Part shown: positions 14,245-21,757 of the stretch, piece after piece
How the letters are laid out: the number at the start of each line of letters is the position of its first letter
How positions within the stretch are numbered: position 1 is the stretch's first letter
NCBI GenBank assembly: GCA_002719135.1
Contig: PBGU01000049.1
Coordinates: 6,781-33,167, forward strand
Reading direction: 5' to 3'
Length of the DNA stretch: 26,387 nt
DNA from: Gammaproteobacteria bacterium
GTDB taxonomy: Bacteria; Pseudomonadota; Gammaproteobacteria; Pseudomonadales; Azotimanducaceae
Translations under genes and position numbers: made by a program
Notes under the pieces: generated by a model
Told to the model about the DNA's origin: nothing
Databases searched by the model: none
The model's input: only the letters and a program-made list of their open reading frames with translations

Positions 14245-14715
14245 CTACCCGTGTTGCGGCCCTAAACTCCGATAGATGATTTCCGCTGCAAAACCCCTTC
14301 CCGCGAGAAACCTCGCGCGTTTACCCCAGTCGTCCGAACCCGTCTCCTCGCCAACTTTCAAACGTCCCCCGAACTTCTTATCGAGGGCACGTTCCGCGCG
14401 AGAAATCCAAAACGCGTCGTCATAATGGAGGAATTGGTCAATGAGTTCGTCATCGATACCCCGTTCACGTAGCGATGCCAACACTTTCATTGGCCCGTCG
14501 CCTCGATTGATCCGACTACGAACGAAGACTTCCGCATAACGAGCGTCCGAAACTAAATTCGATTCTTGAAGAGTGGAAACCACCGCATCGATACTATCGC
14601 TCGAGAATTCCTTACGCGCGAGCTTCCGTCGCAGCTCTTGAATCGAATGCTCTCGCTGCGACAGCAGCTTCACGGCAACCTGATAGGCGTCTCGCGTCTC
14701 CTCGGCCGGTTTCAT
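14245..14715 (-). CDS. recX: Regulatory protein RecX
   Basis: A 156-residue protein that binds RecA filaments and limits RecA activity. The three-helix repeat pattern is visible: YQVAVKLLSQREHSIQELRRKL, then VSTLQESNLVSDARYAEVFVRSRINRGDGPMKVLASLRERGI, then a C-terminal repeat ending GFAAEIIYRSL. It starts at the ATG 14713-14715, 14 bases behind the recA stop. As in other gammaproteobacteria it should be made at a low level by read-through from the recA promoter and so come under SOS control. Length and order are normal for the family. Confidence 0.93.
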   Translation of the reverse strand: MKPAEETRDAYQVAVKLLSQREHSIQELRRKLARKEFSSDSIDAVVSTLQESNLVSDARYAEVFVRSRINRGDGPMKVLASLRERGIDDELIDQFLHYDDAFWISRAERALDKKFGGRLKVGEETGSDDWGKRARFLAGRGFAAEIIYRSLGPQHG

Positions 14716-14729
14716 ACGGGGTGATCGGA

Positions 14730-15815
14730 CTATCCGACGTTTTTTATACCTGCCAATTCATCGTTATCGTCTATTGCAACATCCGCTACGTCGCGCTCTT
14801 CCGATTCAACGTTGTTTTCCGTTTTTTGTGGGAGCAACTGCTCGGTAATCCGCTGTTCAATTTCCCGACGAGCGTCCACGTTCTCGGCGAGCCATTCAGC
14901 CGCATTCTTTCGACCTTGACCAATACGATCTCCGTTGTACGAATACCAAGCCCCCGATTTTTCCAAAATCCCCTGTTCGACGCCGATTTCTATGATCTCC
15001 CCTTCACGAAAAATGCCTTTACCATAAAGAATCTGAAACTCTGCTTGGCGAAAGGGCGGTGCCACCTTATTTTTAAGCACCTTCACCCGAGTTTCATTAC
15101 CTATGACTTCGTCGCCGTCCTTAACCGCTCCGATTCGACGAATATCCAGACGCACAGAAGAATAGAATTTAAGCGCATTGCCTCCAGTCGTGGTCTCAGG
15201 TGACCCAAACATGACCCCAATTTTCATACGAATTTGGTTGATAAATACCACCAACGTATTGGAATTCTTGATATTCGCTGTCATTTTCCGCAGTGCTTGG
15301 CTCATTAGACGTGCCTGGAGGCCAATGTGAGAATCACCCATCTCTCCTTCGATTTCTGCCTTGGGCGTTAACGCTGCGACTGAGTCGATAACCACGACAT
15401 CGACTGCACCCGACCTGACGACCATGTCGCAAATCTCAAGCGCTTGTTCTCCGGTATCGGGTTGGGAAACCAATAGCTCGTCGGTGTCGACCCCAAGGGC
15501 CTCGGCATAAACGGGGTCCAAAGCATGCTCTGCATCGATGAACGCGCAGGTGCCGCCTCCCTTCTGAGCTTCCGCAATGATCTGAAGCGTCAGGGTTGTT
15601 TTACCCGACGACTCTGGGCCATATATTTCCACCACTCTGCCCCTAGGCAACCCCCCAACACCCAATGCAATATCCAAACCCAAGGATCCCGTAGATATGG
15701 ATGGCACTGCCGTCTGTTCGCGATCGCCAAGCCGCATCATGGAGCCTTTGCCGAACTGGCGTTCAATTTGGGACAGAGCTGCCGACAGTGCGCGGTCTTT
15801 ATCTGAGTCAGCCAT
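14730..15815 (-). CDS. recA: Recombinase RecA
   Basis: The DNA-strand-exchange ATPase and SOS coprotease. The Walker A is GPESSGKTT, the L1 region is GEMGDSHIGLQARLMSQALR, and L2 is FGSPETTTGGNALKFYSSVR. The N-terminus DKDRALSAALSQIERQFGKG is canonical, and the acidic tail (SEERDVADVAIDDNDE) is normal. Two ATGs lie side by side. The second (15813-15815) was chosen because GGAG is 6 bases from it and only 3 from the first (15816-15818). Upstream is a LexA-type operator, so it is SOS-induced. It is followed by recX and diverges from mutS. cinA, usually just upstream of recA in related genomes, is absent here. Confidence 0.98.
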   Translation of the reverse strand: MADSDKDRALSAALSQIERQFGKGSMMRLGDREQTAVPSISTGSLGLDIALGVGGLPRGRVVEIYGPESSGKTTLTLQIIAEAQKGGGTCAFIDAEHALDPVYAEALGVDTDELLVSQPDTGEQALEICDMVVRSGAVDVVVIDSVAALTPKAEIEGEMGDSHIGLQARLMSQALRKMTANIKNSNTLVVFINQIRMKIGVMFGSPETTTGGNALKFYSSVRLDIRRIGAVKDGDEVIGNETRVKVLKNKVAPPFRQAEFQILYGKGIFREGEIIEIGVEQGILEKSGAWYSYNGDRIGQGRKNAAEWLAENVDARREIEQRITEQLLPQKTENNVESEERDVADVAIDDNDELAGIKNVG

Positions 15816-15836
15816 CATTATCTCCAGCGTTTTCAG

Positions 15837-15860
15837 AGTACTGTATATATAATCAGTACT
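15837..15860. promoter_or_regulatory. LexA-type SOS operator between recA and mutS
   Basis: AGTACTG (15837-15843) and CAGTACT (15854-15860) are perfect inverted arms around a 10-base AT core (TATATATAAT). This is the CTG-N10-CAG spacing of the gammaproteobacterial LexA box, with the usual TA-rich centre and flanking TA. It ends about 22 bases before the recA start, where a repressor would block the recA promoter. It is 73 bases before mutS on the other strand. Confidence 0.9.
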
Positions 15861-15933
15861 ACGCGCAAGCCGAAATACGTCAATTACAAATGAGATTTCA
15901 ACGTTTTCGGTATCTGTCGTAGGCTAGACATCA

Positions 15934-18501
15934 ATGAATTTGTCTGACCACACACCAATGATGCAGCAGTATCTAGGGATAAAAGCTGACCATCCCAATA
16001 CACTGTTGTTCTACCGCATGGGAGACTTTTACGAGCTCTTTTTCGACGACGCAAAAAAAGCGTCCGAACTCTTAGACATCACTCTTACCGCACGAGGCCA
16101 ATCCGCCGGGCAGCCTATTCCTATGTGCGGCGTGCCATTTCACGCCGTCGATTCTTATCTCGCAAAGTTGACCGCTGGAGGAAAGTCGGTCGCGATTTGT
16201 GAACAAATTGGCGACCCCGCGTCTAGTCGCGGTCCAGTCGAACGAAAAGTACAACGCATCGTTACGCCGGGAACACTGACCGAAGATGCGCTCATTGATG
16301 ACAACCGTGAAAGCATTCTCATGGCGCTCGTGCCGGCGGTCAGCGATAGCCTGCCCACTGGCGTCGCCTGGCTCAACTTGTCAACCAGTGAATATCGAAT
16401 TGCGGAACCAAATTCCAACCGCGACCTCAAAACCCTGCTGGAGCGCATCCGACCATCCGAAATTCTTCTTCCTGAAGGACACGATCTCGATATGCCAGGT
16501 GTAACACTAACGTCTCTCGAACTAGAGCGTTTCGACAGTAGCCTCGGGCAACGAGCACTGCTCGCTCAGTTTTCCGTGTCCAGTCTCGACGGATTTGGTC
16601 TCGGTGGATGCACCGTTGGTCTGGGTGCCGCGGCCGCCGTGCTCCGATACGCTCAGGAAGCCCAGTGTCAGTCGTTACCGTTTCTAACGACCGTCAGCTT
16701 TCATGCCGACGATCGCGTCATCGTTATCGATGGACCAACCCGACGCAATCTAGAAATCGATACCCGACTCGATGGTAGCGGAACGAACAACACGCTATTC
16801 GGAGTCATTAATCACTGCACGACACCAATGGGAGCCAGGTTATTGCGTGAATGGCTCCACGGACCCCTCACCGACCAAATAGAAATCGGACATCGCCACG
16901 ACGTAATCGAAGCGATACTGGAAACAAGATCGAGCGAACAATTTTCAACGCACCTTCGTCCCATCGGCGATATGCACCGTATCATCACGCGCACGGGGCT
17001 TGGCACCGCGAGCCCACGGGATCTGGCACGATTGCGCGACGGGCTTGCGTCTCTCCCCGGCCTCAAGAGTTTGGTAGAAGCACTTCAAGTCCCAGCGATA
17101 CAAAATACCTTCCAATGCCTACCCGATGAGACTAACTGGCAAACACGTCTCGCAAATACGCTAATCGAAGCGCCTCCAGCGACGATTCGCGATGGCGGCT
17201 GTATTGCGCGGGGTTTCGATGAACACCTCGATCAATTGCGAGATCTATCGGAAAATGCAACGGGATACCTCGAAAAACTCGAAACGCGAGAGAGAGAACG
17301 CACGGGGATAAATACCCTTAAGGTGGGTTATAACCGCGTCCACGGTTACTACATAGAAACCAGCCGGTCAGTTACCGGGGATTTGCCCGTCGAATATGTA
17401 CGGCGCCAGACCCTGAAAAACGTCGAGCGGTACATTACCCCGGAACTGAAAACCTTTGAGGACGAGGTGCTTACCAGTAAGGCACGCGCGTTGCGACACG
17501 AAAAGCGTCTGTATCAAGAGCTCATCGATTATCTTCAAGGTGACGTTGTAAGCTTGCGTTCAATCGCCGAAACGGTTGCTCGGATCGATGTACTGCAAGC
17601 TCTTGCAACCGCTGCCGACATTTTAGGTTTAACTCGCCCTCAATTTAGCGAAGCACCTTGTATCGAAATACGGGACGGCCGCCACCCAGTGCTTTCGGCG
17701 AGCACAAACTCTTTCGTTCCCAACTCTATCGAACTCGACGAGAACCGGCACATGCTCATCATCACCGGACCCAATATGGGCGGTAAGTCGACCTATATGC
17801 GGCAAACGGCGCTGATCACCCTGATGGCGTATTCAGGCTGTTTCGTACCGTCAAGCTTTACTCGGTTAGGCCCAATCGATCGCATCTTTACTCGTATCGG
17901 TGCGTCCGATGACCTGGCTGGCGGTCGTTCGACGTTTATGGTGGAGATGACCGAGGCTGCCAACATACTCCACAACGCAACAAGCCGAAGCTTGGTTTTG
18001 CTCGATGAAATCGGACGGGGAACAAGTACCTTCGATGGCCTTGCACTGGCATGGGCGATCGCAGTCGAGATCGGTTCTCAGATTCGATCCTTTGCTCTCT
18101 TTGCTACCCATTATTTTGAATTGACAGCGCTACCCGATGAATTGCCAGGTATTGCGAATGTCCACCTTGACGCCGTCGAACACGGTGGGGATGTGGTGTT
18201 TCTGCATGCAGTGCGTGAAGGCCCGGCATCTCAGAGTTATGGTTTGCAGGTTGCGAAACTGGCCGGAATTCCAGAAACGGTATTAGCAGATGCTAGGCAA
18301 CGGCTACATTCTCTCGAAACTGCAGCCGCGACATCAGCCGACGAGCAAGGCGATCTATTCGCTCGAACCGCGAGCCCACCGCCGATAGTCGATCCGATCA
18401 TTGAGCGTATCCAGTCGATCGATGCTGACAACTACTCACCACTCGCAGCGCTAGAGTTGCTCTACGAGCTTGTAAGGGACGCCAACTCCAAAAAAGATTG
18501 A
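15934..18501 (+). CDS. mutS: DNA mismatch repair protein MutS
   Basis: An 855-residue mismatch-recognition ATPase. The N-terminal clamp has GDFYELFFDDAKKAS, with the Phe-x-Glu that stacks into mismatches. The connector and lever domains follow. The clamp includes TGINTLKVGYNRVHGYYIE. The ATPase carries Walker A TGPNMGGKST, then GGRSTFMVEM and the Walker B LVLLDEIGRGTSTFDG, and the His of LFATHYFEL. The C-terminus (PLAALELLYELV) is the short helix-turn-helix/dimerisation end. Length is normal. It starts with ATG at 15934, divergent from recA across the LexA operator. fdxA follows on the same strand, as in Pseudomonas-type genomes. Confidence 0.98.
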   Translation: MNLSDHTPMMQQYLGIKADHPNTLLFYRMGDFYELFFDDAKKASELLDITLTARGQSAGQPIPMCGVPFHAVDSYLAKLTAGGKSVAICEQIGDPASSRGPVERKVQRIVTPGTLTEDALIDDNRESILMALVPAVSDSLPTGVAWLNLSTSEYRIAEPNSNRDLKTLLERIRPSEILLPEGHDLDMPGVTLTSLELERFDSSLGQRALLAQFSVSSLDGFGLGGCTVGLGAAAAVLRYAQEAQCQSLPFLTTVSFHADDRVIVIDGPTRRNLEIDTRLDGSGTNNTLFGVINHCTTPMGARLLREWLHGPLTDQIEIGHRHDVIEAILETRSSEQFSTHLRPIGDMHRIITRTGLGTASPRDLARLRDGLASLPGLKSLVEALQVPAIQNTFQCLPDETNWQTRLANTLIEAPPATIRDGGCIARGFDEHLDQLRDLSENATGYLEKLETRERERTGINTLKVGYNRVHGYYIETSRSVTGDLPVEYVRRQTLKNVERYITPELKTFEDEVLTSKARALRHEKRLYQELIDYLQGDVVSLRSIAETVARIDVLQALATAADILGLTRPQFSEAPCIEIRDGRHPVLSASTNSFVPNSIELDENRHMLIITGPNMGGKSTYMRQTALITLMAYSGCFVPSSFTRLGPIDRIFTRIGASDDLAGGRSTFMVEMTEAANILHNATSRSLVLLDEIGRGTSTFDGLALAWAIAVEIGSQIRSFALFATHYFELTALPDELPGIANVHLDAVEHGGDVVFLHAVREGPASQSYGLQVAKLAGIPETVLADARQRLHSLETAAATSADEQGDLFARTASPPPIVDPIIERIQSIDADNYSPLAALELLYELVRDANSKKD

Positions 18502-18525
18502 TCCATAGCACTTGATCGTTAGAAT

Positions 18526-18552
18526 ACGCCGCTCGTCTCAATCAAGCGGCGT
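18526..18552 (+). other. Hairpin between mutS and fdxA
   Basis: ACGCCGCT (18526-18533) and AGCGGCGT (18545-18552) are exact reverse complements around an 11-base loop. There is no T-run after it, so it is either a weak terminator or an RNA hairpin in the fdxA leader, 28 bases before its start codon. Confidence 0.5.
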
Positions 18553-18580
18553 CCTGTGGCGCTGAAACGGAACCGAATTT

Positions 18581-18904
18581 ATGACCTTCATCATTGGCGA
18601 GGCATGTATTAAGTGCAAACTCACAGATTGTGTAGAGGTATGCCCAGTAGACTGTTTCTACGAAGGGCCTAACATGCTGGTCATTCACCCGGACGAATGC
18701 ATTGACTGCGCCTTGTGTGAACCGGAATGCCCCATCGACGCAATATTCTCAGAGGACGAAGTACCCGAAGATCAACAAGATTTCATGGAAATCAACGCCG
18801 AAATGGCTGAAATTTGGCCGAATATCAGTGAGGCGAAGGATGCTCCCGACGACGAAGCCGAATGGCGCGAGGTCCCCAATAAACGCCAGTACCTCGAGCG
18901 CTGA
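18581..18904 (+). CDS. fdxA: 7Fe ferredoxin FdxA
   Basis: A 107-residue soluble electron carrier with one [3Fe-4S] and one [4Fe-4S] cluster. The first cluster motif is CIKCKLTDCVEVCPVDC, in which the spacing of the second Cys fits a 3Fe site. The second is CIDCALCEPECPIDAI. The C-terminal extension NISEAKDAPDDEAEW matches the Azotobacter FdI / Pseudomonas FdxA type. It starts with ATG at 18581. It sits between mutS and the convergent nlpD; in related genomes rpoS would lie here, but only 76 bases separate fdxA from nlpD. Confidence 0.95.
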   Translation: MTFIIGEACIKCKLTDCVEVCPVDCFYEGPNMLVIHPDECIDCALCEPECPIDAIFSEDEVPEDQQDFMEINAEMAEIWPNISEAKDAPDDEAEWREVPNKRQYLER

Positions 18905-18980
18905 CTATCAAGCTCACAACCGACGCTGATGGCAAAACGTTTCCGGCTAACCTATTCGATGCGGTCAACCCCCAATTAGG

Positions 18981-19703
18981 TCACCTGGTCGATACTAGTT
19001 GGTGGGGATTCACGGGCTTGCCTTCGCGGCGTACCTCAAAGTGAAATTTTCCGCCGTTATTCGCCGAACTTAGCACACGTGCTATTCCTTTATCCGGACC
19101 AACTGCATCACCTTCCGCAACTACGTAGTCTGTATTGATCCCGTAGGCTGAAAGATAGCTAGCGTCATGCTTGACGATTACCAAATTGCGGTAACCACCC
19201 AAGCCCGGGCCGGTATATACCACCAGGCCTTTCGCTGCAGCATGAATCGTCTGACCACGGGCAAGCACGTAATCAATGCCTTTGTTACCCGATCCAAAAG
19301 GACGAGTCACGACAGCCTCCACAGGCCAACGCCATGCTCCTGTATACCTTTGAACTACCGGTTTAGGGGAGTCCCTACCCTCCGTTTCGGGCCTACGGAC
19401 AGATTTCTTGACTTTGTTGTTGTGTTTTTTTTCGCTAAGGCGAGTGTTTTTGGACCAAAGAGAAAGACGCCAACCCGGTTGAATTAAGTACGGCGGATCA
19501 ATTTCGTTATATTCGGCCAAGAGTTTTGCTTGCGTATCGAAACGCCAAGCTATCGAGTACAAGGAATCGCCTGGCGCCACCACATAGTAGTTCGTGTCCC
19601 GCAAGCTGATTGCAGAGCGCTCGACCACGACGGCTCGTGACTCAGTGGTGCAACCACTCAGGAAGACCAGACCATAAGACAGCAGTACGGTTTTAGTCCA
19701 CAC
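18981..19703 (-). CDS. nlpD: NlpD-like lipoprotein, amidase activator (LysM + degenerate LytM)
   Basis: A 240-residue lipoprotein. The lipobox is FLSGC (Cys18), followed by a LysM domain at about 38-82 (YYVVAPGDSLYSIAWRF) that binds peptidoglycan. The M23/LytM domain is at about 123-238. It lacks the metal ligands: GNKGID has Asn where active enzymes have His, and KFHFEV has Lys for the first His of HxH. E. coli NlpD shows the same GNKGID pattern and activates the AmiC amidase rather than cutting peptidoglycan itself, so the same role is inferred. It starts with GTG at 19701-19703, overlapping the DUF368 stop by 11 bases, which implies translational coupling. The usual downstream partner rpoS is missing. 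Confidence 0.9.
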   Translation of the reverse strand: MWTKTVLLSYGLVFLSGCTTESRAVVVERSAISLRDTNYYVVAPGDSLYSIAWRFDTQAKLLAEYNEIDPPYLIQPGWRLSLWSKNTRLSEKKHNNKVKKSVRRPETEGRDSPKPVVQRYTGAWRWPVEAVVTRPFGSGNKGIDYVLARGQTIHAAAKGLVVYTGPGLGGYRNLVIVKHDASYLSAYGINTDYVVAEGDAVGPDKGIARVLSSANNGGKFHFEVRREGKPVNPHQLVSTR

Positions 19704-20565
19704 GCCGACTTGCGAACACGAGCATAAAGACCGTCACCATTCCGAGCGCCATCATGCCCGCAACCGCAACCCATGGAGGGCCCATCGCGTAACCCGTCGG
19801 CCATAGAAGATCTGTACCGATGCGCCAAGGCCAGAGCACGATGAGGGATCCGGCCATTAGGCCCGTGAGGAAACCCAATATTACGTCGCGGTAATGGCGA
19901 AAGAGGTACCGAATAAACCGTGCGAACGCGACCATGCCCGCGACCAAACCCAGTCCAAAGGTCAGTAGCGGGATCAAATCCAGCGACGTAAGAGCCTTCA
20001 GCATTGGGCCGTAAAGGCCCAGGATTACCAGCACCAGACTTCCGGAAATCCCGGGCAGCATCCATGCGGCCACCGCGAGTATGCCGCCGACGAACACTAG
20101 CGGCAGCCAGAGTTCAGTCGTCTGTGCAGGAAGAAACGAAAATATCCCGCCGACAAAAAGCCCACAAATCCCAGCCACCGCGAGAATTCGCGGTTTTACT
20201 CTGGACCCAATTTGAATGACGGTTGCGGCCACAAGCCCGAAGAAGAACCCCCACACATAAAGCGGTGTTGTGTCGAGAAGAAACCGAATCACATTAGCGA
20301 GTAGCAGATGACTAAGCGCCATGCCCACTAATAAAACACATAAAAACCCGATGTCGTGATGCGCATAAAACACACGCCAACCCTTGCGAAAAAGCATCGT
20401 TGCAGACGCTGCTGAAAAGGACGCCAGCGCGTTGATCATCCGATCATAAATTCCAGTGATGAGGGCAATCGTGCTCCCAGAAATCCCCGGAACAATTTCC
20501 GCAATACCCATCGCCACGCCGCGTGCCAATATGCCTAGCATTTCAATATCTGGTAGCTTCTTCAC
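19693..20565 (-). CDS. DUF368 polyprenyl-phosphate (undecaprenyl phosphate) transporter, PopT-type
   Basis: A polytopic inner-membrane protein of about 290 residues. The signature AMGIAEIVPGISGSTIALITGIYDRMINAL near the N-terminus and its inverted-repeat partner WMLPGISGSLVLVILGLYGPMLKAL identify DUF368. Members recycle undecaprenyl phosphate from the outer to the inner leaflet of the cytoplasmic membrane for peptidoglycan and other glycan synthesis. The GTG at 20563-20565 overlaps the pcm TGA in GTGA and was chosen as a coupled start; an ATG at 20539-20541 is the alternative, and a longer frame runs into pcm. It overlaps nlpD at its 3' end. This gene is not part of the usual pcm-nlpD locus. 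Confidence 0.87.
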   Translation of the reverse strand: MKKLPDIEMLGILARGVAMGIAEIVPGISGSTIALITGIYDRMINALASFSAASATMLFRKGWRVFYAHHDIGFLCVLLVGMALSHLLLANVIRFLLDTTPLYVWGFFFGLVAATVIQIGSRVKPRILAVAGICGLFVGGIFSFLPAQTTELWLPLVFVGGILAVAAWMLPGISGSLVLVILGLYGPMLKALTSLDLIPLLTFGLGLVAGMVAFARFIRYLFRHYRDVILGFLTGLMAGSLIVLWPWRIGTDLLWPTGYAMGPPWVAVAGMMALGMVTVFMLVFASRRVD

Positions 20566-21194
20566 CGAATAGTGCCGCCCACCAGCGGAACAAACCGAAC
20601 GTAGTCGACCGTTTCTTGCTGCCACGCATCCCCCATTCGATCGATCACTTTCAGCTCTTGCACATCGCCATCGCCGATGGGTATGACCATCCGCCCCTCC
20701 TCCACAAGTTGGTCGAGCAACGCTTCGGGTAACCCGCGAGACGCCGCAGTCACAAGAATCGCATCGAAAGGTCCTTCATCAAACCAACCCAAATTGCCAT
20801 CATCATGTTTTTGGCGGACATTCGTAACGTTCAGCAAGCGGAATGTTTCCCTGGCCCGATCAGCTAGCCCGCTGATCCGTTCAACGGTGTAAACCGTTTC
20901 CACAAGTTCCGAAAGAATCGCCGTTTGGTAGCCAGATCCAGTGCCGATTTCAAGTACGCGACGGGGATTGGACCCCAGGAGTAACTGTGTCATTAGGCCC
21001 ACCACCAGTGGCTGAGAAATCGTCTGATTAAACCCAATCGGAAGCGCAGAGTCCTCGTAAGCTCTATGCGCGAGCGCTTCATCAACAAACACGTGCCGAG
21101 GAATACTATCCATCGCGGCTAGTACACGGGTATTTGAGACGCCATTTTTCTCAAGACGGTCGACGAATCGGCGCCGGGTTCGCTCCGACGTCAT
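20562..21194 (-). CDS. pcm: Protein-L-isoaspartate O-methyltransferase
   Basis: About 210 residues. It methylates isoaspartyl residues in aged proteins so that they can revert. The SAM-binding motif I is VLEIGTGSGYQTAIL, preceded by IGFNQTISQPLVVGLMTQLL; FDAILVTAASRGLPEALLDQL and GRMVIPIG are the later motifs. The ATG at 21192-21194 was chosen because AAGGAATAGGG lies just before it; the GTG at 21222-21224 would add ten residues overlapping the truD remnant. In relatives surE precedes pcm and overlaps it; surE is not present here. Confidence 0.94.
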   Translation of the reverse strand: MTSERTRRRFVDRLEKNGVSNTRVLAAMDSIPRHVFVDEALAHRAYEDSALPIGFNQTISQPLVVGLMTQLLLGSNPRRVLEIGTGSGYQTAILSELVETVYTVERISGLADRARETFRLLNVTNVRQKHDDGNLGWFDEGPFDAILVTAASRGLPEALLDQLVEEGRMVIPIGDGDVQELKVIDRMGDAWQQETVDYVRFVPLVGGTIR

Positions 21195-21213
21195 CCCTAT
21201 TCCTTGTAAGTTT

Positions 21214-21465
21214 TTAGCACCCACCCGCTATCACCTCAAGGTCGGGCGCTTCCCTAAGAACGGCAGTCGCGTATGCGTTCTTGGGTAGAAAAAAACGTAT
21301 GCTCAATCGATCTCCGTTCAACCGAAAAGTCAGATTGGATGGCTGCACTGTCAATACTCTTCGATGCTGTTTCAAGCCTTCCCACTCAAGTTCACCCCGA
21401 CACAATTTGCAGACATGCCGGGTCGAATTGATAATCGAAAATCCCGGGAAGCCCCACTCGGATAG
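21214..21465 (-). pseudogene. truD: 3' remnant of truD (tRNA pseudouridine-13 synthase), C-terminal fragment only
   Basis: The minus-strand frame is open for 84 codons after a stop at 21466-21468 and has no good start. Its translation contains GELEWEGLKQHRRVLTVQPS and then LSIRFFLPKNAYATAVLRE. This is the closing segment of TruD (consensus RR-x-L ... L-x-F-x-LP-x-G-x-YAT-x-VLRE). Full TruD has about 350 residues and the catalytic part is missing. It lies between ftsB and pcm, exactly where the 3' end of truD lies in ftsB-ispD-ispF-truD-surE-pcm, so this is a deletion scar rather than a separate small gene. A short expressed ORF from an inner TTG (21403-21405) cannot be excluded. Confidence 0.6.
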
Positions 21466-21472
21466 TCAATCC

Positions 21473-21757
21473 CTACCTGCCGCTTGCCGGCTCTACAACA
21501 AGATAGAACGTCTCTCCTTTCGCGACCATCCCTAGATCCGAACGGGCATGCGCTTCCACAGCTTCTAAACCGTCCCGAAACCCATCAACTTCTGTGCGAA
21601 GGATTCGATTCCGCTCGCGAAGACGATGATTAAGTTGAGCTTGTTGTTCGATCTGATCGGCAAGTATCTGTACTTCAAAGTACCCACTCTTCCCGAACCA
21701 ATAATTGTATTGGAGGGCTATAAAGAGAACGACGCTGACAATCGCAAAGAAACGCAT
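21473..21757 (-). CDS. ftsB: Cell division protein FtsB
   Basis: A 94-residue bitopic membrane protein of the divisome, part of the FtsQBL complex that licenses septal peptidoglycan synthesis. A short cytoplasmic N-terminus is followed by one membrane helix (about 3-16, FFAIVSVVLFIALQ), the family's YNYWFGKSGY motif, then a coiled coil (LADQIEQQAQLNHRLRERNRILRTEVDGF) and the GLEAVEAHARSDLGMV segment with FYLVVEP at the end. The ATG at 21755-21757 directly abuts the eno stop, the standard eno-ftsB arrangement, so the two are co-translated. Confidence 0.94.
   Translation of the reverse strand: MRFFAIVSVVLFIALQYNYWFGKSGYFEVQILADQIEQQAQLNHRLRERNRILRTEVDGFRDGLEAVEAHARSDLGMVAKGETFYLVVEPASGR

Noticed and set aside
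20566..20625. Longer start for the DUF368 protein inside pcm
   Set aside because: It would overlap pcm by 64 bases and add a hydrophilic stretch not expected before the first membrane segment; the GTGA overlap is a better start.
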